A DNA stretch of 64,000 nt from Curtobacterium pusillum (GCF_007673235.1 NZ_VDZH01000003.1:593168-657167), one strand, 5' to 3'; shown: positions 24,827 to 33,113, counted from the first letter of the stretch. Made by a program: numbers and translations. Notes: generated by a model from the sequence alone, not told the origin.

Positions 24827-25438
24827 ATGACGCACCCCGCCGACGACGAAGCGGCCGCGCCGCGACGCGGCGGGTACCGCAAGGGTGCCGAGCGTCGGAC
24901 GCAGATCCTCGACGAGATGATCCGGATGGTTGCCGACCACGGCGTCGACGCGTCGTCACTCCGGTCGGTCGCGGATGCGCTCGGGATCACCCACGCGGCA
25001 CTGCGGCACTACTTCCCGAACCGCGACGAACTGCTCCTCGCCGTGTACCGCGAGCACGAGGTGCGCGAGCAGGGCGCTCCGGACCGGATGAAGTCGGCGA
25101 TCGGCGACATGCGTGACAGTGCCTCGCGGAACCGCGAGGTCCCTGGACTCGTGCAGCTCTACACGACCCTCGCGGCCGACGCCGTGCAGGAGGGACACCC
25201 CGCGACGCGGGAGTTCATGCGCGAGCGGTTCACACGGCTGCGGGCGGACCTGGCGGCGTTGATCGCGGCGGACCAGGCGTCCGGGCGGATCCGCGCCGAC
25301 CTGGACCCGGTCGACCTGGCGAGCCTGAGCATCGCTGCGTCCGACGGGCTGCAGGTGCAGTGGCTGCTCGACCCGGAGGCCGTGGACGGCGAGAAGGTGC
25401 TGCGGTTGCTCGAGCAGATCGTGCCGGCGGCCGACTGA
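24827..25438 (+). CDS. TetR family transcriptional regulator
   Basis: 203 residues. N-terminal helix-turn-helix at about residues 20-65: RRTQILDEMIRMVADHGVDA, SLRSVADALGITHAALRHYF and PNRDELLLAVYREHE. The rest is an all-alpha ligand domain (MREFMRERFTR-like helices are visible as ATREFMRERFTRLRADLAAL). Ligand unknown. It probably represses itself through the site at 24802-24820. A 49-nt hairpin follows 34 nt after its stop. Confidence 0.9.
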   Translation: MTHPADDEAAAPRRGGYRKGAERRTQILDEMIRMVADHGVDASSLRSVADALGITHAALRHYFPNRDELLLAVYREHEVREQGAPDRMKSAIGDMRDSASRNREVPGLVQLYTTLAADAVQEGHPATREFMRERFTRLRADLAALIAADQASGRIRADLDPVDLASLSIAASDGLQVQWLLDPEAVDGEKVLRLLEQIVPAAD

Positions 25439-25472
25439 GCCGCGGGCGGTCTTGCGGCGGGGGCCCGTCCGG

Positions 25473-25521
25473 TGAGCAGAAGACGTCGGGTGCCGAATCG
25501 GTACCCGACGTCTTCTGCTCA
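25473..25521. repeat. 49-nt near-perfect palindrome, copy 1
   Basis: Arms begin TGAGCAGAAGACGTCGGGTG and close with the complementary CCGACGTCTTCTGCTCA, 23-24 bp with one wobble around a 1-3 nt loop. A second copy, identical at 45 of 49 positions, lies at 26575-26623, and both are followed by GTGAACG. Copy 1 starts 34 nt after the tetR stop. No T-run follows. It may end transcription or be a mobile palindromic element. Confidence 0.75.
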
Positions 25522-25754
25522 GTGAACGCTCACGGCCGGTTGGAGGCGAGCAGGAAGACGAACGCGGAATCCTGGATGCCCGCCACGGGGGCGCGATACG
25601 ACAGCGCTCAGCCAGAGCGTGCTGCCGACCGGCTGAGTCGCGGGACTCTCGTGGGATGCCCCGTCCTGGGGTCAGTGAGAGAACGCACAGTCGGATACGA
25701 TCGCCATCGCGCTGTCACCCGAGCAGTGCTCATTTCAGAACTCCAGGAGAACCC
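25522..25754. other. non-coding stretch before the DUF4190-like gene
   Basis: Together with the hairpin this is the only gene-free stretch above 300 bases (25439-25754). No convincing small gene is seen. TACGAT at 25696-25701 is a plausible -10 for the next gene, giving a leader of about 45 nt that ends with AGGAGA before the GTG at 25755. The -35 is weak. Confidence 0.5.
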
Positions 25755-26558
25755 GTGTCGGACGCCCCGTACTCTGCTGTGCCCACCCAGCCCGTCGAGC
25801 CCCAACCCCCGCAGCGGGCCGCAGGCAACCCGTTCGGCATCACATCGCTGATCCTCGGCATCCTGGCGATGGTCGGGTTCGCGATCCCGTTCTTCAACTA
25901 CGTCACCGTCGCGGTCGGCGCCGTCGGCCTCATGCTCGGCATCGTGGGCCTCGTTGTGAAGTTCCGTCCGCGGAAGGCCGCGATCGCGGGCGTCATCCTG
26001 TCGGGCCTCGGACTGATCCTTTCGATCATCCTCGCCGTCGTCTACACCGCGGTGTTCGCGGGCGCGGCCAAGGCGATCAGCAGCAGTGAGACTGTTCCGC
26101 CAGCTACCACGTCGAGTACGGCGGCGCCCGCTGGTGACACGTCCGAGGCCTCGTTCAAGGACGGTGTCCTCACCACCCCGAAGATGAAGCTCACGATCAC
26201 GAGTCACCGAGTGATCCCCGCGGGCCAACCGGGCAACGAGTACGGCGACAAGCCCGTCATCGCCATCGTGTACACCACGACCAACCTGACGAGCGAGGCG
26301 ATCGACCCGACGACCGCGTGGATCGGTTCGTTCCAGGCGTTCCAGGACAACGACCCGAACGCGGTGAACGAACTGAACGTGAGCTCGACTCCTGGGGACC
26401 AGTACCTCGACTCCCAGACCGAGAAGATCAAGCAGGGCGGCTCCGTCGAGAACGCCGTCGCGTACGAGCTCGACGACGAGACCACCCCGGTGAAGCTCAC
26501 TGCGAAGGAGAACCTCTTCAGTGACGATCTGGGCTCCGTGACGTACGAGCTGCAGTAG
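25755..26558 (+). CDS. membrane protein with DUF4190-like and DUF4352-like domains
   Basis: 267 residues. A Pro/Gln-rich cytosolic head is followed by two or three membrane spans typical of DUF4190 (NPFGITSLILGILAMVGFAI, VGAVGLMLGIVGLVV, AGVILSGLGLILSIILAVVY), a Thr/Ser/Ala linker, and an extracellular beta-sandwich-like domain (about residues 135-267) resembling DUF4352, including VIAIVYTTTNLTSEAI and a late LTAKENLFSDDLGSVTYEL. The GTG at 25755 follows AGGAGA. Function unknown; such proteins sit at the cell envelope. It is bracketed by two near-identical hairpins, which makes the gene plus one hairpin look like a unit. Confidence 0.8.
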   Translation: MSDAPYSAVPTQPVEPQPPQRAAGNPFGITSLILGILAMVGFAIPFFNYVTVAVGAVGLMLGIVGLVVKFRPRKAAIAGVILSGLGLILSIILAVVYTAVFAGAAKAISSSETVPPATTSSTAAPAGDTSEASFKDGVLTTPKMKLTITSHRVIPAGQPGNEYGDKPVIAIVYTTTNLTSEAIDPTTAWIGSFQAFQDNDPNAVNELNVSSTPGDQYLDSQTEKIKQGGSVENAVAYELDDETTPVKLTAKENLFSDDLGSVTYELQ

Positions 26559-26574
26559 CCGGCCGACCATCGAG

Positions 26575-26623
26575 TGAGCAGAAATCGTCGGGTACCGAAT
26601 CGGTACCCGACGTTTTCTGCTCA
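26575..26623. repeat. 49-nt near-perfect palindrome, copy 2
   Basis: Same element as 25473-25521 with four base differences. The arms pair over 24 bp with one mismatch. It starts 17 nt after the DUF4190-like gene and lies between convergent genes, so it could act as a bidirectional terminator although no T-run is present. Confidence 0.75.
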
Positions 26624-26669
26624 GTGAACGCGAACGCGCACCGCCCACGCGGGTGGCGCGTGCGACGAC

Positions 26670-27773
26670 CTACGCCGTCAGCACCGCGGCCGCCGGGTCG
26701 AAGTCCTCCGGCAGCGGCGGGATCGGGTCCACGGACGACGTGATGTCGACGGCGGAACCCGACGCCGCTGCGTCACGGATGCCGAGCAGCACGTCGAGGA
26801 CGTGCAGCGCGACCGCACCGGAAGCACGCTCGGGACGGTCCTCGGCGATGGCCCGGGCGAGCTCGACGACACCGGTGCCGCGACCCCACGTGGAGCCGAC
26901 GGCCTCGAGCGTCTCCGGCTCCTCCTGCCCGTAGCGCCAGAGCTGCGACGAGCCCTCGAACGTGTTGGGGTCGGGGAGCGAGATCGTGCCGAGCGTGCCG
27001 TTGATCTCCACGAAGCCCATGCGCGGCAGGGCGTGCTGGAACGAGAACGTCGACTGGGCGGACTGCCCGCCGGCGAACTCGATCAGTGCGGCGTGGTGGG
27101 TCGGGACCTCGACCGGGAACGTCTCGCCGGCGCGGGGGCCGGACGCGATCGTGCGACGGTCGAGCGACTTCGACGACACGGCCTGCACGCGGCTGGCGGT
27201 GCCGAACGCGTGCACGAGGGTCGTCACGTAGTACGGGCCCATGTCGAACAGGGGGCCGGCACCCTCGGCGAACAGGAAGTCCGGGTTCGGGTGCCACGCC
27301 TCGGGTCCGGGGACGTGGAACAGCGTCGTCGCGGAGAGCGGCTCGCCGATGTCGCCGCGGGCGATGGCACGCAGTGCCGTCTGGATGCCCGCGCCGAGCA
27401 CGGTGTCCGGCGCGGTCGCGACCCGGAGTCCCTTCGACGCAGCGGAGGCGAGCACCGCGGCGGCCGACTCGTGGTCGGTCGCGATCGGCTTCTCGCTCCA
27501 CACGTGCTTGCCGGCGTCGATGATCTGCTGGTCGACCTCGGCGTGTGCGGCCGGGATCGTCAGGTTGATCACGATGGAGATGTCGTCACGGGCGAGGAGC
27601 TCCTCGACCGAACCCGACGCGCCCACCCCGTACTCCGCGGCCTGGGCGGCGGCGCGGTCGAGCAGCACGTCGGCGACGAACCGGACCTCGACGTCGGCGA
27701 ACTTGGTCAGGTTCTCCAGGTACTGCGTGGAGATGTTGCCGGCACCGATGATGCCGATCCCGACACGGGTCAC
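26670..27773 (-). CDS. Gfo/Idh/MocA family oxidoreductase
   Basis: 367 residues. N-terminal Rossmann domain with GIGIIGAGNISTQYLENL and the family's Lys-Pro motif SEKPIATD; the C-terminal beta-sheet domain has PLFDMGPYYVTTLVHAFG. These enzymes oxidise or reduce sugars and inositols with NAD(P). The GTG at 27773 overlaps the stop of the upstream TIM-barrel gene (GTGA), so the pair forms an operon. The combination of a Gfo/Idh dehydrogenase and a xylose-isomerase-like TIM barrel is typical of inositol or keto-sugar degradation; the actual substrate is unknown. The gene ends 47 nt from hairpin copy 2. Confidence 0.9.
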   Translation of the reverse strand: MTRVGIGIIGAGNISTQYLENLTKFADVEVRFVADVLLDRAAAQAAEYGVGASGSVEELLARDDISIVINLTIPAAHAEVDQQIIDAGKHVWSEKPIATDHESAAAVLASAASKGLRVATAPDTVLGAGIQTALRAIARGDIGEPLSATTLFHVPGPEAWHPNPDFLFAEGAGPLFDMGPYYVTTLVHAFGTASRVQAVSSKSLDRRTIASGPRAGETFPVEVPTHHAALIEFAGGQSAQSTFSFQHALPRMGFVEINGTLGTISLPDPNTFEGSSQLWRYGQEEPETLEAVGSTWGRGTGVVELARAIAEDRPERASGAVALHVLDVLLGIRDAAASGSAVDITSSVDPIPPLPEDFDPAAAVLTA

Positions 27774-28570
27774 TTGTCGTTGTCCTTCAGCCACGCGAGC
27801 GACTCGGTGATGCCCTCGAAGACGTCGCCCTTGTACGCGTCGAACTCGACGACGCGGATGGCCTGCGGCGCCGCGGCGAGGATGCCCGCCACGTCGACGT
27901 CGCCCTGGCCGGCCGGGGTCTGGTTCTCGAAGGCACGCTGGAGTGCTTCGGGGACGATGAGGGCGCTCTCGGACGAGGGCAGCGCGGTGCGGATGTCACC
28001 GTCGACCTTGCCGTCCTTGACGTGGATCGCGACGACGCGGTCACCCAGCGACGTGAGGACCGCGGGAGCGTCAGCGCCGCCGACGGTTGCCCAGAAGGTG
28101 TCGACCTCGAGGACGGTCTCCGGGCTGATCTGCGAGACGAACAGGTCGTAGACGGTGCGGCCGTCGACCTTGTTCGTGAACTCCCACTGGTGGTTGTGGT
28201 ACCCGAACTGCAGGCCGCGCGACGCGGCCTCGGCGGTCAGGACGTTGACGCGCTCGGCGATCTTCGCGACGTCGTCGGCGGTCTGCCAGCGGTCCGTCGG
28301 GATGAACGGGTCGATGACGGTCTGGATGCCGAGGCGCTCGGCGGCGTCCCAGATCGGCGTCGTGTCCTCGGCGTCGATCACGGCGACGTGGCCGGACGGA
28401 GCCTTCAGGCCGGTGGCAGCGAAGGCACGCTCGAGGTCCGCGGCGCGCTCGACGAACGCGTAGGGCTCGACGTTCTCGTAGCCGATCTCGGCGACACGGG
28501 CGATGGCCTTGTCGAGGTCTTCGGCGATGGCGTCGCGCAGCGAGTACAGCTGCACAGAGGTGATGGGCAT
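27770..28570 (-). CDS. sugar phosphate isomerase/epimerase-type TIM barrel
   Basis: 266 residues of the AP endonuclease 2/xylose-isomerase-like fold. It starts MPITSVQLYSLRDAI; likely metal-binding residues lie in FGYHNHQWEF, VLEVDTFWATVGG, AIHVKDGK and the C-terminal VVEFDAY. The ATG at 28570 has GAAGGAGC about 8 nt upstream. It is translationally coupled to the Gfo/Idh dehydrogenase and divergent from an MFS gene across 105 nt holding a palindrome. Together they suggest a small sugar uptake or export and interconversion unit. Confidence 0.87.
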   Translation of the reverse strand: MPITSVQLYSLRDAIAEDLDKAIARVAEIGYENVEPYAFVERAADLERAFAATGLKAPSGHVAVIDAEDTTPIWDAAERLGIQTVIDPFIPTDRWQTADDVAKIAERVNVLTAEAASRGLQFGYHNHQWEFTNKVDGRTVYDLFVSQISPETVLEVDTFWATVGGADAPAVLTSLGDRVVAIHVKDGKVDGDIRTALPSSESALIVPEALQRAFENQTPAGQGDVDVAGILAAAPQAIRVVEFDAYKGDVFEGITESLAWLKDNDK

Positions 28571-28646
28571 TGCAGAGGCTCCTTCGGTCCTGTCTGGGTG
28601 TCGAGGAGCGATGCTCCACGGCGAGATCGATGACGACGCTACCCCA

Positions 28647-28669
28647 AAAACCACCCGCTGTGTAGTTTT
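28647..28669. promoter_or_regulatory. imperfect palindrome over the MFS promoter
   Basis: AAAACCACCC and the complement of GTGTAGTTTT match at 8 of 10 positions, a 23-bp partial palindrome. TAGTTT (28663-28668) inside it is 7 nt before the MFS ATG and serves as a likely -10. A regulator encoded elsewhere may bind here and control both divergent units. Confidence 0.45.
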
Positions 28670-28675
28670 AGTCGC

Positions 28676-29884
28676 ATGACCACAGCGTCGGTCGATGACG
28701 ACCGCAGACAGCTCGCCGGGTGGCGGAACGCCATCATCGTCGCCTTCGCGATCGGCGGGGTGAGCCTCGCCGCCTGGGGACCGCGCCTCCCCGAGCTCCG
28801 CGTCGAACTCGGTGTGGACGTCGGCACCATCGGACTCATGCTCGGCGGCGTCACGATCGGTTCGATCGGCGGACTGCTCAGTGCCGCCCCGCTGCTCCGG
28901 CGCCTGGGTGGACGGCGGGCGTTGACGGCCGTCGTCGTGCTCGTCCCGGCGGCGATCGCCGTCATCGGCACGGCCGCCGCGCTGCACTCCGTCCCGCTCG
29001 CCGCGGTCGGGTTCGTGGTCGCCGGGGCGGGCATCGGCTCGCTCGACGTGATGGCGAACGTCGAGGGCACCGCGATCGAGGCGCTCGCCGGCCGCACGCT
29101 GCTCCCCTTGATGCACGCCGCCTGGTCGGGAGGCGCGGCCCTCGGCGCGGGACTCGCCGCGCTGTGCGCGTGGTTGGGCATCACCCCCTCGGCACAGTTG
29201 CTGGGAGAGGCCGTCGTCATCCTCGTGGTCGGCGTGATCGCCATGCGGGGCATCCCGGACGGCACCCGGGCCGAGGAGCACGACACGTCGCTCACGCCCC
29301 GGCAGCGGCTCCGGCAGTGGGCCCGCGGGTGGGCCGACGTGCGGCTGCTGCTCATCGGCGTGGTCATGCTCGGCGTCGAACTCGGCGAGGGGTCGGCCAA
29401 CAACTGGCTCGCGCTCGCCACCACCGACGGGCACGGCCAGACCGCGGCGATCGGCGCGCTGTTCTTCACCGTGTTCGCCGTCTCCGAGGCAGCCACCCGC
29501 GTCTTCGCCGGCCCCGTCGTCGACCGGCTGGGTCGTGTCCGGACGGTCCGGTGGACGACCGCGCTCGGCATCGTCGGCGCCGTCCTCTTCATCGTCGGTG
29601 GCAGCTGGTGGCTCACCCTGATCGGCGTCGTCCTGTGGGCCGTCGGCGTCTCCATGGGCTTCCCGCTCGGCATGTCCGCCGCGGCGCAGAGCGGCCCGAA
29701 CCCGGCGGCCCGCGTGAGCGTCGTCGCGTCGATCGGGTACTTCGCGAACTTCGCTGGCCCGCCGGTGATCGGCGCGATCGCCGAGCACGTGGGCGCGCTC
29801 AGCGCGCTGTGGCTGGTGGCGGTGCTGTTCGTCGCGGCGTTCGCGGCGTCCGGTTCGCTGCGTCCCGTCGCCCGACGCGACTGA
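28676..29884 (+). CDS. MFS transporter, YbjJ-like
   Basis: 402 residues, about 12 membrane spans. It shares with the MFS at 37439-38653 the stretches LGEGSANNWLALA (there [13 protein letters not shown]), MGFPLGMSAAAQ and GYFANFAGPPVIG, so the two are paralogues. The family includes E. coli YbjJ, whose substrate is uncertain. Start: ATG at 28676, 7 nt after TAGTTT, probably leaderless. It is divergent from the TIM-barrel/Gfo-Idh pair, which suggests a related sugar substrate. A strong hairpin follows its stop. Confidence 0.87.
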   Translation: MTTASVDDDRRQLAGWRNAIIVAFAIGGVSLAAWGPRLPELRVELGVDVGTIGLMLGGVTIGSIGGLLSAAPLLRRLGGRRALTAVVVLVPAAIAVIGTAAALHSVPLAAVGFVVAGAGIGSLDVMANVEGTAIEALAGRTLLPLMHAAWSGGAALGAGLAALCAWLGITPSAQLLGEAVVILVVGVIAMRGIPDGTRAEEHDTSLTPRQRLRQWARGWADVRLLLIGVVMLGVELGEGSANNWLALATTDGHGQTAAIGALFFTVFAVSEAATRVFAGPVVDRLGRVRTVRWTTALGIVGAVLFIVGGSWWLTLIGVVLWAVGVSMGFPLGMSAAAQSGPNPAARVSVVASIGYFANFAGPPVIGAIAEHVGALSALWLVAVLFVAAFAASGSLRPVARRD

Positions 29885-29887
29885 CGG

Positions 29888-29933
29888 GCGGACTGGAGGC
29901 GCGGGGCGGGCCCGCACCGTGCCTCCAGTCCGC
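29888..29933 (+). terminator. GC-rich hairpin after the MFS gene
   Basis: GCGGACTGGAGGC (29888-29900) and GCCTCCAGTCCGC (29921-29933) are perfect 13-bp arms around a GC-rich 20-nt interior, starting 3 nt after the stop. No T-run follows, as is common in this window. Both arms are copies of the dispersed CTGGAGGC motif. Confidence 0.6.
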
Positions 29934-29963
29934 ATGGTGGTCACGCTGGATAGCGTGGGGTCC

Positions 29964-31286
29964 ATGCTCGACGCCGACTCGCTGACCTGGGACCCGCCTG
30001 CCGGACGCATCACCGGCGTCGTCGACGGGGAGGTCGTCCGCGCGCTCGGGATCCCGTACGCCCGGGCCGCGCGCTTCCAGCGTCCCGAGCCGATGCCGCC
30101 CTTCGACGTGCCGTACCCGGCGACGACGCCGGCACCCGTCGCGCCCCAGGTCCAGTCGACGTTCGTCGACCAGCTGCTGCCGCCGGCCGAGGGCCTCGTC
30201 GTCGACGAGCACTGCCAACGCCTGTCGATCACCGCACCGGCCGACGTGCAGCCCGGCGAACGGCTGCCCGTCATGGTCTGGATCCACGGCGGCTCGTACG
30301 TCATCGGCGGTGGGGACGTGCCGATCTACGACGCCCGTGACCTCGTCTCCGAGCAGCGCGTCGTGTTCGTCTCGGTGACGTTCCGGCTCGGGATCCTGGG
30401 GTTCCTCGGTGACGGCGAGCGCGTGCCGGCGAACCTGGGGCTGCTCGACCTGGTCGAGTCGCTCCGCTGGGTCCGGACGAACATCGCGGCGTTCGGCGGC
30501 GACCCCGACCTGGTGACGGTGTTCGGCCAGTCTGCCGGCGGGGACGCGGCCGCGCACCTCATGATCAGCGAGGGCACGGCGGGGCTCTTCCGGCGGGCGA
30601 TCATCCAGAGCGCACCGCTCGGGCTGTCCCGCGGGCGGTCACGGATGAACGCGGCCATGGTGCGCGCCGTCGGGAGCCTGCACCCGGACACCCCGCTCGA
30701 CGACCTGCTCGAACGTCAGGCGATCGGGACCCGCGCTGCCGCACCGTACGGACTGCCGGGCGGGATGCCCTACGGCACGCAGTACGGTCACGCGCCCCTG
30801 CCCGCGGAGCGGTCCGTCGACGAGGCGTGGTCCACGGTCGCACCCGACATCGACGTGCTGATCGGCTCGGGCACCGACGAGGCCGGCATGTACGTGCCGC
30901 TCGTCCCCGGCCTCCGGACGATCGCGCGCTCGAAGTTGGTTCGTCCGCTCCTCCGGTGGCTGCTCGTCCGGCCGTTGTCGGACGTCATCTACGGCAAGGA
31001 CGTCCGCCGCTTCACCGCACGGCACCGCGCTGCCGGAGGTCGGGCAACGTCGTACCGGCTGATCCGGGGCGTCACGACGAAGCCGACCGGCGCCGTCCAC
31101 ATGAGCGACCTGCCGCTGCTGCTCGGCGGTCGAGCGGCGTGGGCCGGCTCCCGGTTCGTGCCGGAGCGGGACTGGCCGGAGGTCGAACGGCGCGGCAGGG
31201 CCTTCCGTGCGATCTGGGCCGAGTTCGCGCGCACGGGGCGGGTCACGGCGGCGGACGACGAGACGCTGACGTTCGACCGGGGCTGA
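29964..31286 (+). CDS. carboxylesterase (type B)
   Basis: 440 residues. Seen: RALGIPYARAARFQRPEP, the oxyanion motif VWIHGGSYVIGG, nucleophile Ser190 in FGQSAGGDAA, an acidic residue in GSGTDEAGMY and His in GAVHMSDLPLLLGG. No signal peptide, so probably cytosolic. It hydrolyses carboxylic esters; the natural substrate is unknown. Start ATG at 29964: TAGCGT ends 7 nt upstream, and an earlier in-frame start would lie in the terminator hairpin. Slightly shorter than many type B esterases, mostly in the C-terminal lid region. Confidence 0.9.
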   Translation: MLDADSLTWDPPAGRITGVVDGEVVRALGIPYARAARFQRPEPMPPFDVPYPATTPAPVAPQVQSTFVDQLLPPAEGLVVDEHCQRLSITAPADVQPGERLPVMVWIHGGSYVIGGGDVPIYDARDLVSEQRVVFVSVTFRLGILGFLGDGERVPANLGLLDLVESLRWVRTNIAAFGGDPDLVTVFGQSAGGDAAAHLMISEGTAGLFRRAIIQSAPLGLSRGRSRMNAAMVRAVGSLHPDTPLDDLLERQAIGTRAAAPYGLPGGMPYGTQYGHAPLPAERSVDEAWSTVAPDIDVLIGSGTDEAGMYVPLVPGLRTIARSKLVRPLLRWLLVRPLSDVIYGKDVRRFTARHRAAGGRATSYRLIRGVTTKPTGAVHMSDLPLLLGGRAAWAGSRFVPERDWPEVERRGRAFRAIWAEFARTGRVTAADDETLTFDRG

Positions 31287-31342
31287 CGGGCCGGGCGCGC
31301 GGGTGGCGCCTTCCGCCTCCGTCACCCTGCGCTTCCGCGAAA

Positions 31343-31381
31343 GCGACAGTCTGCCGCCGGAGTTCCGCGGCGATCTGTCGC
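31343..31381. repeat. 39-nt imperfect inverted repeat upstream of a TetR gene
   Basis: GCGACAGTCTGCCGC and the complement of GCGGCGATCTGTCGC match at 12 of 15 positions. A second short palindrome, CGCTTCCGCGAAAGCG, overlaps it at 31330-31345. The stretch lies between the esterase and the TetR gene; it may terminate the esterase transcript or bind a regulator. Confidence 0.45.
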
Positions 31382-31493
31382 CCTGGCGCACCAGACGGCC
31401 GGGCTCCCCGGCACACTGTCGCTGTGGCGGCACGGCCACGACCCCAGAACTGGCGGCTCGCGAGCCTGCCGCGCGGCCCGGAGAATCGACGGC

Positions 31494-32084
31494 ATGCCCG
31501 AGTCCGACGTCGACCTGCGCGCCCGGATCGTCTCGGGCGCGATCGAGGCGTACCGTGCGGCCGACTTCCACACCGTCGGTCCGGCCGACGTGGCCGAGCA
31601 CGCCGGGGTCACCGAGGAGACCGTCCGGCGGGTGTTCCCGCTGTGGGAGCTCCTCGTCGTCGCCGTGATGGACCGGTGGAACAACGGCAGCCGTCGGGCG
31701 CTGTGGGTCGTCGCCGAACGCTCGGGTGCCGTCGCCTACCTGCGCGCACGACTCGAGGCCGGCCGTGACGAACCCGCCCTCGTGCGCCTCCGGATCGCGC
31801 TGCTCAGCGCGGCGTCCAGCCCGGAGCACCCCGCGGCCGGATGGTTCCGGGGGCAGTACACGCGCTCGTTCGAGGACGTCACCCTCGCACTCGTGCGCGA
31901 CGTCGTCGCCGGGCGCGAACCCCGCGGGACCTCGCCGCGGCACGCGGCCGAGCAGCTGGTCGCGCTCTACGAGGGGCTCCAGCTGCAGTCGATGCTCCGC
32001 GACGACGCCGAGCCGCTCGCCGGGTTCGACCGCGCGGTGGCGCGGATGCGGGCGGGGTGGGCTGCTGCGGCAGCGACCGTCTGA
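31494..32084 (+). CDS. TetR family transcriptional regulator
   Basis: 196 residues. The N-terminal domain has RIVSGAIEAYRAADFHTVG, DVAEHAGVTEETVRRVF and PLWELLVVAVMDRW, a TetR-type helix-turn-helix of about 45 residues. The remainder is helical (YLRARLEAGRDEPALVRLRI, AAEQLVALYEGLQLQSML). The ATG is 7 nt after GAGAAT, a leaderless-type start. Ligand and target genes are unknown; the preceding inverted repeats are candidates for its binding site. Confidence 0.85.
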   Translation: MPESDVDLRARIVSGAIEAYRAADFHTVGPADVAEHAGVTEETVRRVFPLWELLVVAVMDRWNNGSRRALWVVAERSGAVAYLRARLEAGRDEPALVRLRIALLSAASSPEHPAAGWFRGQYTRSFEDVTLALVRDVVAGREPRGTSPRHAAEQLVALYEGLQLQSMLRDDAEPLAGFDRAVARMRAGWAAAAATV

Positions 32085-32104
32085 GGACGCGGTCCGTCGG
32101 CACG

Positions 32105-32175
32105 GCAGTGTGCGAGGTTCCGTACTGGGTGCGAGACCGTGAGGCTGTCACGTTGCGCGGAACCCCGCACGTTGC
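32105..32175. repeat. 71-nt imperfect palindrome of the GTGCGRGG family
   Basis: GCAGTGTGCGAGGTTCCG (32105-32122) and the complement of 32158-32175 agree at 15 of 18 positions around a 35-nt loop. The left arm shares its first 14 bases with the repeat at 8621. It lies between the TetR and Nudix genes. Confidence 0.6.
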
Positions 32176-32243
32176 GGGCTGACCGGCCTGGAGGCGCGGC
32201 GCGGCTCGCGCACGCTCGCTCGGCTTCCTGGCATGGTCAGGAG

Positions 32244-32684
32244 ATGGAGTACACGGACTACGACACCCGGCTCGCCGCCTACGGCGTGGTCACGCACGAA
32301 GGTCGCGTCCTGCTCGCCATGCAGCGGTTCCCGGAGGCGGGGACGTGGGCGCTCCCCGGTGGCGGTGTCGAACTCGACGAGAGCGTCGAGCAGGCCGTCG
32401 TCCGCGAGTTCATGGAGGAGACCGGGTACGAGGTCGCCGTCGGCGGGCTGCTCGGTGTCCGCCACCACGTCGTGCCCGCCGAGCGTCGGATGCACGCGAA
32501 CGGTCGGCCGATGAAGGCCGTGCAGGTGGTCTTCCGGGTGTCGATCACGGGTGGTGCGCTCCGTGACGAGACCGACGGGTCCACCGAGCGTGCCGACTGG
32601 CTGCCGATCGCGGACCTGCCCCGGCACCGTCACGGCCTGGTGGTGCCGATCGCCCTCGGCTGGGCGGGCGCCCTCACCCGCTGA
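32244..32684 (+). CDS. Nudix hydrolase
   Basis: 146 residues. The Nudix box is complete: GGGVELDESVEQAVVREFMEETGYE contains the G-x5-E-x7-REfxEExG pattern (positions about 37-61), with a preceding LLAMQRFPEAGTWALP. It hydrolyses a nucleoside diphosphate linked to another moiety; substrate unknown. The ATG at 32244 has CATGGT 6 nt upstream, and AGGAG directly before it. The extension HANGRPMKAVQVVFRV in the middle suits the MutT-like house-cleaning type. Confidence 0.87.
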   Translation: MEYTDYDTRLAAYGVVTHEGRVLLAMQRFPEAGTWALPGGGVELDESVEQAVVREFMEETGYEVAVGGLLGVRHHVVPAERRMHANGRPMKAVQVVFRVSITGGALRDETDGSTERADWLPIADLPRHRHGLVVPIALGWAGALTR

Positions 32685-32690
32685 CGGCGA

Positions 32691-33059
32691 CTACTCCTCG
32701 ATGACGCTCAGGACGTTGCCCGACGGGTCCGTGAACCAGGCGATGAGCGGGCCACCCTTCCGGTTCACGCCCTTCTCGTCGGTCATCCCGTCGTAGTGCA
32801 GGAACTCGACGCCCTTCGCAGCGAGCTCGTCGACCGCGTCGTCGACCGAGGGCACCGGGAAGTTCAGCACCGTGAACGCCGCGGGCTCGTGGGCCGGCCC
32901 CTTCGGGTAGACGAGCACCCCGTGGCCGTCGCCGAGCTGCAGGAACAGCATGCCGTGGTCCTCGGTGACCTCGACCCCCAGGACGTCCTCGTAGAACGCC
33001 TTCGCCTCGGGCACGTCCCGCACCGAGAACCCACTGAACGCCTTCGTCGCATCGACCAT
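32691..33059 (-). CDS. VOC (glyoxalase/bleomycin resistance-like) family protein
   Basis: 122 residues, one VOC module: FSGFSVRDVPEAKAFYEDVLG, the paired beta-alpha-beta units, HGVLVYPKG and the ending FTDPSGNVLSVIEE. The usual metal positions are only partly recognisable, so enzymatic activity is uncertain. It is convergent with the Nudix gene (6 nt between stops) and divergent from the P-loop kinase. TTCACT lies 6 nt before the ATG. Confidence 0.85.
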   Translation of the reverse strand: MVDATKAFSGFSVRDVPEAKAFYEDVLGVEVTEDHGMLFLQLGDGHGVLVYPKGPAHEPAAFTVLNFPVPSVDDAVDELAAKGVEFLHYDGMTDEKGVNRKGGPLIAWFTDPSGNVLSVIEE

Positions 33060-33113
33060 GCGGCAAGTGAACCACCGCCCGGCGCTGTCGGTGCGCTCTG
33101 CCAGGATGAACGC

